Shown here in pieces: positions 5,451-5,854 of a stretch of 5,854 nucleotides of DNA. The notes under the pieces were generated by a model. It saw only the letters and a program-made list of their open reading frames with translations. It was not told the origin of the DNA and did no database searches. How positions within the stretch are numbered: position 1 is the first letter of the stretch; every line of letters starts with the position of its first letter. Both the position numbers and the translations under genes were made by a program. Source of the DNA: Gemmatimonadota bacterium (GTDB taxonomy: Bacteria > Gemmatimonadota > Gemmatimonadetes > Gemmatimonadales > GWC2-71-9); assembly GCA_003221985.1 (NCBI GenBank), contig QHUQ01000048.1, positions 1 through 5,854 of the forward strand, given 5' to 3'.

Positions 5451-5854
5451 TCAAACGACGTCGTCGAACTGCTCGAAATTCTTTTGGAACAAAGCGAGGA
5501 GTCGTTGGGCTTGGGTGTCGTAAGCCGCGGGATCTTTCCACGTGGAGCGCGGATCGAGCACCTGATCCGGTACGCCCGGCACGTGTTGCGGCACGTCCAA
5601 CCCGAACACCGGCTCTCGCCGTGTCGCTACGTTGTCCAACTCTCCCGCCAGCGCCGCCCGAATCATGGCGCGTGTGCGCTTGAGGTCCATGCGATGGCCG
5701 ACGCCGTAGGCGCCGCCCGTCCAACCGGTGTTCACCAGCCAGCATTTCACCTTGTGTCGCGCGATGCGCTCGCCCAGCATCTTGGCGTACACGCTGGGAC
5801 GCAAGGGCAGGAATGGCGCGCCGAAGCACGCCGAAAACGTCTCTTTCGGTTCCG
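5451..5854 (-). CDS. pckA: Phosphoenolpyruvate carboxykinase, ATP-dependent (C-terminal part)
   Basis: The enzyme converts oxaloacetate and ATP to phosphoenolpyruvate, CO2 and ADP, the committed step of gluconeogenesis, in the cytosol. The minus-strand frame is open from the window edge to TGA at 5451-5453, 133 complete residues. Seen: [23 protein letters not shown] at the edge, matching the EP-x-x-TFSACFG-x-x-F segment of ATP-type Pck[19 protein letters not shown], the conserved LVNTGW segment; [40 protein letters not shown], matching the conserved region ending LDPR-[NS]-T; and the end [14 protein letters not shown]. It stops shortly after the conserved LF-x-x-NF element, so this looks like the natural, slightly short C-terminus. 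Apparent starts inside this stretch (5804, 5829 region) are artefacts of the truncation. The HD gene follows directly or overlaps it, so co-transcription is likely. Confidence 0.97.
   Translation of the reverse strand, partial: EPKETFSACFGAPFLPLRPSVYAKMLGERIARHKVKCWLVNTGWTGGAYGVGHRMDLKRTRAMIRAALAGELDNVATRREPVFGLDVPQHVPGVPDQVLDPRSTWKDPAAYDTQAQRLLALFQKNFEQFDDVV

Overview
This is a GC-rich bacterial window (chromosomal in character) carrying five protein genes; the two at its edges run off the window. I see no rRNA, tRNA, CRISPR array, insertion sequence, or phage or plasmid gene. The gene set is housekeeping plus signalling and does not fix a phylum. The high GC, the style of the flippase-like and HD proteins and the palindromic repeat inside uvrA would fit an uncultured Gemmatimonadota- or Acidobacteriota-like lineage, but that is a weak impression.

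Layout. (1) 1-896, minus strand: N-terminal 298 residues of the excinuclease UvrA, with a 28-bp perfect palindrome inserted in frame in a surface-loop region. (2) 897-927: a 31-bp divergent spacer. (3) 928-4305, plus strand: an apparent three-gene operon made of a polytopic flippase-like/LPG-synthase-TM (UPF0104, PF03706) membrane protein, a triple-FHA protein with a proline-rich stalk and a C-terminal membrane anchor, and a PP2C-family Ser/Thr phosphatase 7 bp downstream. (4) 4271-5401, minus strand: an HD-superfamily phosphohydrolase (SAMHD1/dGTPase-like). Its 3' end overlaps the phosphatase gene by 35 bp. Its reading frame extends upstream, without an ATG, GTG or TTG, into pckA. (5) 5451-5854, minus strand: the C-terminal 133 residues of ATP-dependent phosphoenolpyruvate carboxykinase.

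How they fit together. FHA domains read phosphothreonine and PP2C enzymes remove phosphate from Ser/Thr, so the FHA-PP2C pair is a reader/eraser module of Hanks-type kinase signalling. No kinase is in the window, so the writer must be elsewhere. The FHA protein would hold its readers on the cytoplasmic face of the membrane, and the flippase-like protein is a candidate client, though only gene order supports this. The pckA-HD pair on the minus strand is packed tightly enough for translational coupling.

I find no clear new multi-gene system. The points most worth a second look are the palindrome inside UvrA, the missing canonical start for the conserved N-terminus of the HD protein, and the tail-anchored triple-FHA/PP2C module.
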